Assembly: GCA_902373525.1 (NCBI GenBank)
Contig: CABKMN010000061.1
Span: forward strand, 1-13,601
DNA length: 13,601 nt
DNA from: an uncultured Bilophila sp.
GTDB lineage: Bacteria; Desulfobacterota; Desulfovibrionia; Desulfovibrionales; Desulfovibrionaceae
Direction of reading: 5' to 3'
A program made the translations under genes and the position numbers. A model generated the notes under the pieces. It was given only the letters and a program-made list of their open reading frames with translations, ran no database searches and was not told the origin of the DNA. Positions 11,999 to 13,601 of this stretch are shown here, one piece after another; the first letter of the stretch is position 1; every line of letters starts with the position of its first letter.

Positions 11999-12232
11999 AG
12001 ACCGTTCCTGTGGCGTGGCGTGTGAGTGGAAAGGGTTGCGTTCACGGTACAACCGGAACAAGGGACGAGGCAAGGGATTCCCCGCTCCCGCCCCCGTAAG
12101 GGGTTGCGTGTTTTTCCGACAACCGGTACTTCATCCCTCTGGATTCTTTTGCATCAAACATTCCATCGCGGCCCTTCCGGGCGGCGGGCCGTGGCCGGGA
12201 GAGTCCCTCCCGGAACGGATTTCGGGGTTCCT
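11999..12232. other. Divergent gap between the activator and dam
   Basis: These 234 bp carry the upstream signals of two divergent genes. ACAACCGGWAC occurs twice in direct orientation (12049-12059 and 12119-12129), and CCCC-GTAA-GGGG is a small inverted repeat near 12094-12105. A possible plus-strand promoter, TTGCGT with 17-base spacing to TACTTC (about 12104-12132), is weak. I cannot assign either start with confidence. Confidence 0.35.
12195..12213 (+). other. 7-bp hairpin in the dam leader
   Basis: CCGGGAG (12195-12201) and CTCCCGG (12207-12213) pair around a five-base loop, about 20 bases before the dam start codon. It could limit ribosome access; the dam ribosome-binding site itself is poor. 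Confidence 0.35.
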
Positions 12233-13048
12233 ATGGATTTGACGAGGCCGTTTCTCAAATGGGCCGGAGGCAAATACCGCCTTCTGGACCGCCTATTGCC
12301 GAGCCTGCCCGAGGGGGCGCGTCTGGTGGAGCCGTTCGTGGGCTCCGGGGCCGTGTTCCTGAACGCGGGCTTCGGTTCCTATCTGCTGTGCGATCTCAAC
12401 CCCGATCTCATCGGCCTGTACCGGACCCTCCTGCGGGACGGGGAAGGGTTCATTGCGCGGGCGCGATCCCTGTTCACGCCGGAGCACAACACGCAGGAGG
12501 TGTTCCTGCGCCTGCGGGCCGAGTTCAACGCCTCTTCCGACGTCGAGGCGCGGAGCCTGCTGTTCCTCTATCTGAACCGGCATTCATACAACGGGCTGGT
12601 CCGCTACAACAGCAAGGGTATCTACAACGTGCCCTTCGGGAAGTACAAGGCCCCCTATTTTCCCGAGCGCGAGCTGACGGCGTTCCTGACCAAGCTGCGC
12701 GATTGCGACGTCGCCTTTGCGGTGCAGGATTTCCGGGCGACCTTTTCCCAGTTGCGGAAAGGGGATGTGGTGTATTGCGATCCGCCTTACGCGCCGGTGT
12801 CGGCCACCGCGAATTTCACCAGCTACACGGGCGGCGGTTTCGGGCCGCAGGAGCAGATCGCGCTGGCTGCGGCGGCTTCCGGGGCGGCGGAGCGGGGCAT
12901 GCCGGTGGTCCTGAGCAACCACGACGTCCCGTTGACGCGGGACCTGTACGCGGCGGCGCGGCTCCAGTCCTTTCCCGTGCAGCGGTTCATCAGTTGCAAC
13001 GGCGCGCGGCGCGGCGCGGCGCGCGAACTGCTGGCGGTGTTCTCATGA
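12233..13048 (+). CDS. dam: DNA adenine methylase, Dam type (GATC predicted)
   Basis: This 271-residue protein is close in size and order to E. coli Dam, an S-adenosylmethionine-dependent N6-adenine methyltransferase of GATC sites. It has F-L-K-W-A-G-G-K (7-14), the AdoMet motif V-E-P-F-V-G-S-G-A-V-F (32-42), Y-N-V-P-F-G-K-Y-K-A-P-Y-F-P-E (131-145, nearly the E. coli wording), the catalytic D-P-P-Y (183-186) and S-A-T-A-N-F-T (190-196). ATG at 12233 is used because it begins right at the conserved N-terminus; the ORF is open further upstream to 12026 but that part shows no family similarity. Only a weak purine-rich stretch precedes the ATG. Its stop overlaps the next start by ATGA, so the nuclease-like gene is translationally coupled. 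GATC specificity is inferred from similarity. It may serve as the modification half of a restriction system or as a solitary regulatory methylase. Confidence 0.9.
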   Translation: MDLTRPFLKWAGGKYRLLDRLLPSLPEGARLVEPFVGSGAVFLNAGFGSYLLCDLNPDLIGLYRTLLRDGEGFIARARSLFTPEHNTQEVFLRLRAEFNASSDVEARSLLFLYLNRHSYNGLVRYNSKGIYNVPFGKYKAPYFPERELTAFLTKLRDCDVAFAVQDFRATFSQLRKGDVVYCDPPYAPVSATANFTSYTGGGFGPQEQIALAAAASGAAERGMPVVLSNHDVPLTRDLYAAARLQSFPVQRFISCNGARRGAARELLAVFS

Positions 13049-13539
13049 CTCCCGAGCAGGGCGGCGCGATAGCCAACAGGCAGGGAAACATCCTTGAGCA
13101 GCAGGTGCGGCAGGCCTTCGCCTCGCACGGCTTCCGGGAGCTGACCTTTCCGGAGTACGAGAAGCTGGTTTCCGGGGCGACGCTGCCGGGCGTACCTCTG
13201 CCCGACGCGCTGGTGCGCCGCGTGCCGTACACGTCCATTTACGGGCACCGGGGGGTGACGGAATTTCTGGCGGTGTCGCCTTCCCGTTCGCTCGCCGTGC
13301 GCATCGAGTGCAAGTGGCAGCAATCGCAGGGCAGCGTGGACGAAAAATTCCCCTATCTGTATCTGAACTGCATTCAGGCCATGCCCGAAGAGGAGATCAT
13401 CCTGCTCATCGACGGCAACGGCTACAAGCCCGGCGCGCTGGCGTGGCTCAAGCAGGCCGCCGCTTCGCAGGACGCCAAGGTCATTCATGTGTTCAACCTC
13501 GTGGAATTTTTGGTCTGGGCCAACAAGCGGTTGCGGTAG
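13045..13539 (+). CDS. Small PD-(D/E)XK nuclease-like protein coupled to dam
   Basis: This 164-residue protein has no signal peptide or membrane segment. A PD-(D/E)XK-type core is suggested by an N-terminal helix with N-x-x-E (E18 in G-N-I-L-E-Q-Q-V), an acidic residue in G-V-T-E-F-L (E73), then V-R-I-E-C-K-W-Q (E88-x-K90, Q92) and a following D-E-K-F-P-Y. This order (E, acid, ExK, Q) is that of compact restriction or repair nucleases. The ATG at 13045 overlaps the dam stop codon, so both are made from one message. A restriction partner cutting GATC is an attractive reading. However, the sequence does not closely resemble DpnII/MboI nucleases as I remember them, and a solitary Holliday-junction or Vsr-like role cannot be excluded. 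Catalytic activity is inferred from residues only. Confidence 0.68.
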   Translation: MTPEQGGAIANRQGNILEQQVRQAFASHGFRELTFPEYEKLVSGATLPGVPLPDALVRRVPYTSIYGHRGVTEFLAVSPSRSLAVRIECKWQQSQGSVDEKFPYLYLNCIQAMPEEEIILLIDGNGYKPGALAWLKQAAASQDAKVIHVFNLVEFLVWANKRLR

Positions 13540-13546
13540 ATGAAGA

Positions 13547-13598
13547 TTGGGGAGGGGAAGGGGACGCTTTTGGAAAAGCGTCCCCTTCCCCTCCCCAA
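13547..13598. repeat. Perfect G-rich/C-rich hairpin, 25-bp arms
   Basis: Positions 13547-13571 are the exact reverse complement of 13574-13598 with a two-base GG loop. Three GGGG runs separated by A or AA are followed by ACGCTTTT at the top of the stem. It starts 8 bases past the stop of the nuclease-like gene. No T-run follows, so it is not a textbook intrinsic terminator, though its place suggests transcript end formation. It has the same plan as the hairpin at 1-50. Confidence 0.7.
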
Positions 13599-13601
13599 AC
13601 C

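Noticed and set aside
12026..12232. Longer N-terminus for Dam
   Set aside because: The in-frame upstream stretch overlaps the leader hairpin and the divergent regulator's 5' region and shows no similarity to Dam; ATG 12233 gives the standard start.
1..13601. CRISPR array, tRNA, rRNA, transposase or integrase
   Set aside because: No regularly spaced direct repeats, cloverleaf sequences, rRNA-like stretches or mobile-element proteins were seen on either strand.

Overview
The window looks like chromosomal DNA from a GC-rich, anaerobic Desulfovibrionaceae-type bacterium; Bilophila or a close relative is the best guess. The reasons are inferential: an acylating sulfoacetaldehyde dehydrogenase, an ADP-forming CoA-ligase pair, a sigma-54 activator, and an apparent selenocysteine-containing secreted protein of a type I associate with Desulfovibrio-like sulfate and sulfite reducers. 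No rRNA, tRNA, CRISPR array, insertion sequence or prophage gene was found.

Layout, left to right. Positions 1-50 are a perfect G-rich hairpin. An HU-type DNA-binding protein (305-580, +) follows a good sigma-70 promoter. Next is one gene (603-1598, +) interrupted in frame by a TGA at 843-845. The TGA sits in a C-P-S-(TGA)-G-H context with a SECIS-like hairpin just downstream, so I read it as a UshA-like selenoprotein rather than two ORFs or a pseudogene. From 1672 to 11998 everything is on the minus strand. In transcription order these are a PAS-AAA+-Fis sigma-54 activator (10607-11998), a tripartite tricarboxylate-type transporter tctA-tctB-tctC (8543-10060, 8075-8530, 7063-8034), sulfoacetaldehyde dehydrogenase sauS (5248-6642), a sucCD-like CoA ligase (3760-4884, 2882-3763), and an orphan NitT/TauT-type periplasmic binding protein (1672-2721). 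On the plus strand at the right end are a Dam-type adenine methylase (12233-13048) and a small PD-(D/E)XK nuclease-like gene (13045-13539) that overlap by ATGA. A second long G-rich hairpin (13547-13598) follows.

How the genes work together (inference). The TTT transporter would import sulfoacetate. The sucCD-like ligase would activate it to sulfoacetyl-CoA with ATP, and SauS would reduce that to sulfoacetaldehyde. From there an isethionate route (sulfoacetaldehyde reductase, then isethionate sulfite-lyase, neither in this window) would release sulfite for anaerobic respiration. The regulatory layer supports one regulon. Minus-24/-12 promoters (GG-N10-GC) lie in front of both tctA and sauS, each about 110-150 bp downstream of 18-bp palindromes of the form TGTCYGRATWTYCRKACA. 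These are the likely binding sites of the adjacent activator. The sucCD genes have no matching promoter that I can see and are separated from sauS by a 363-bp gap containing terminator-like structures.

The two strongest points for follow-up are the selenocysteine reading of the 603-1598 gene and the shared sigma-54/UAS architecture that ties the transporter to the dehydrogenase.
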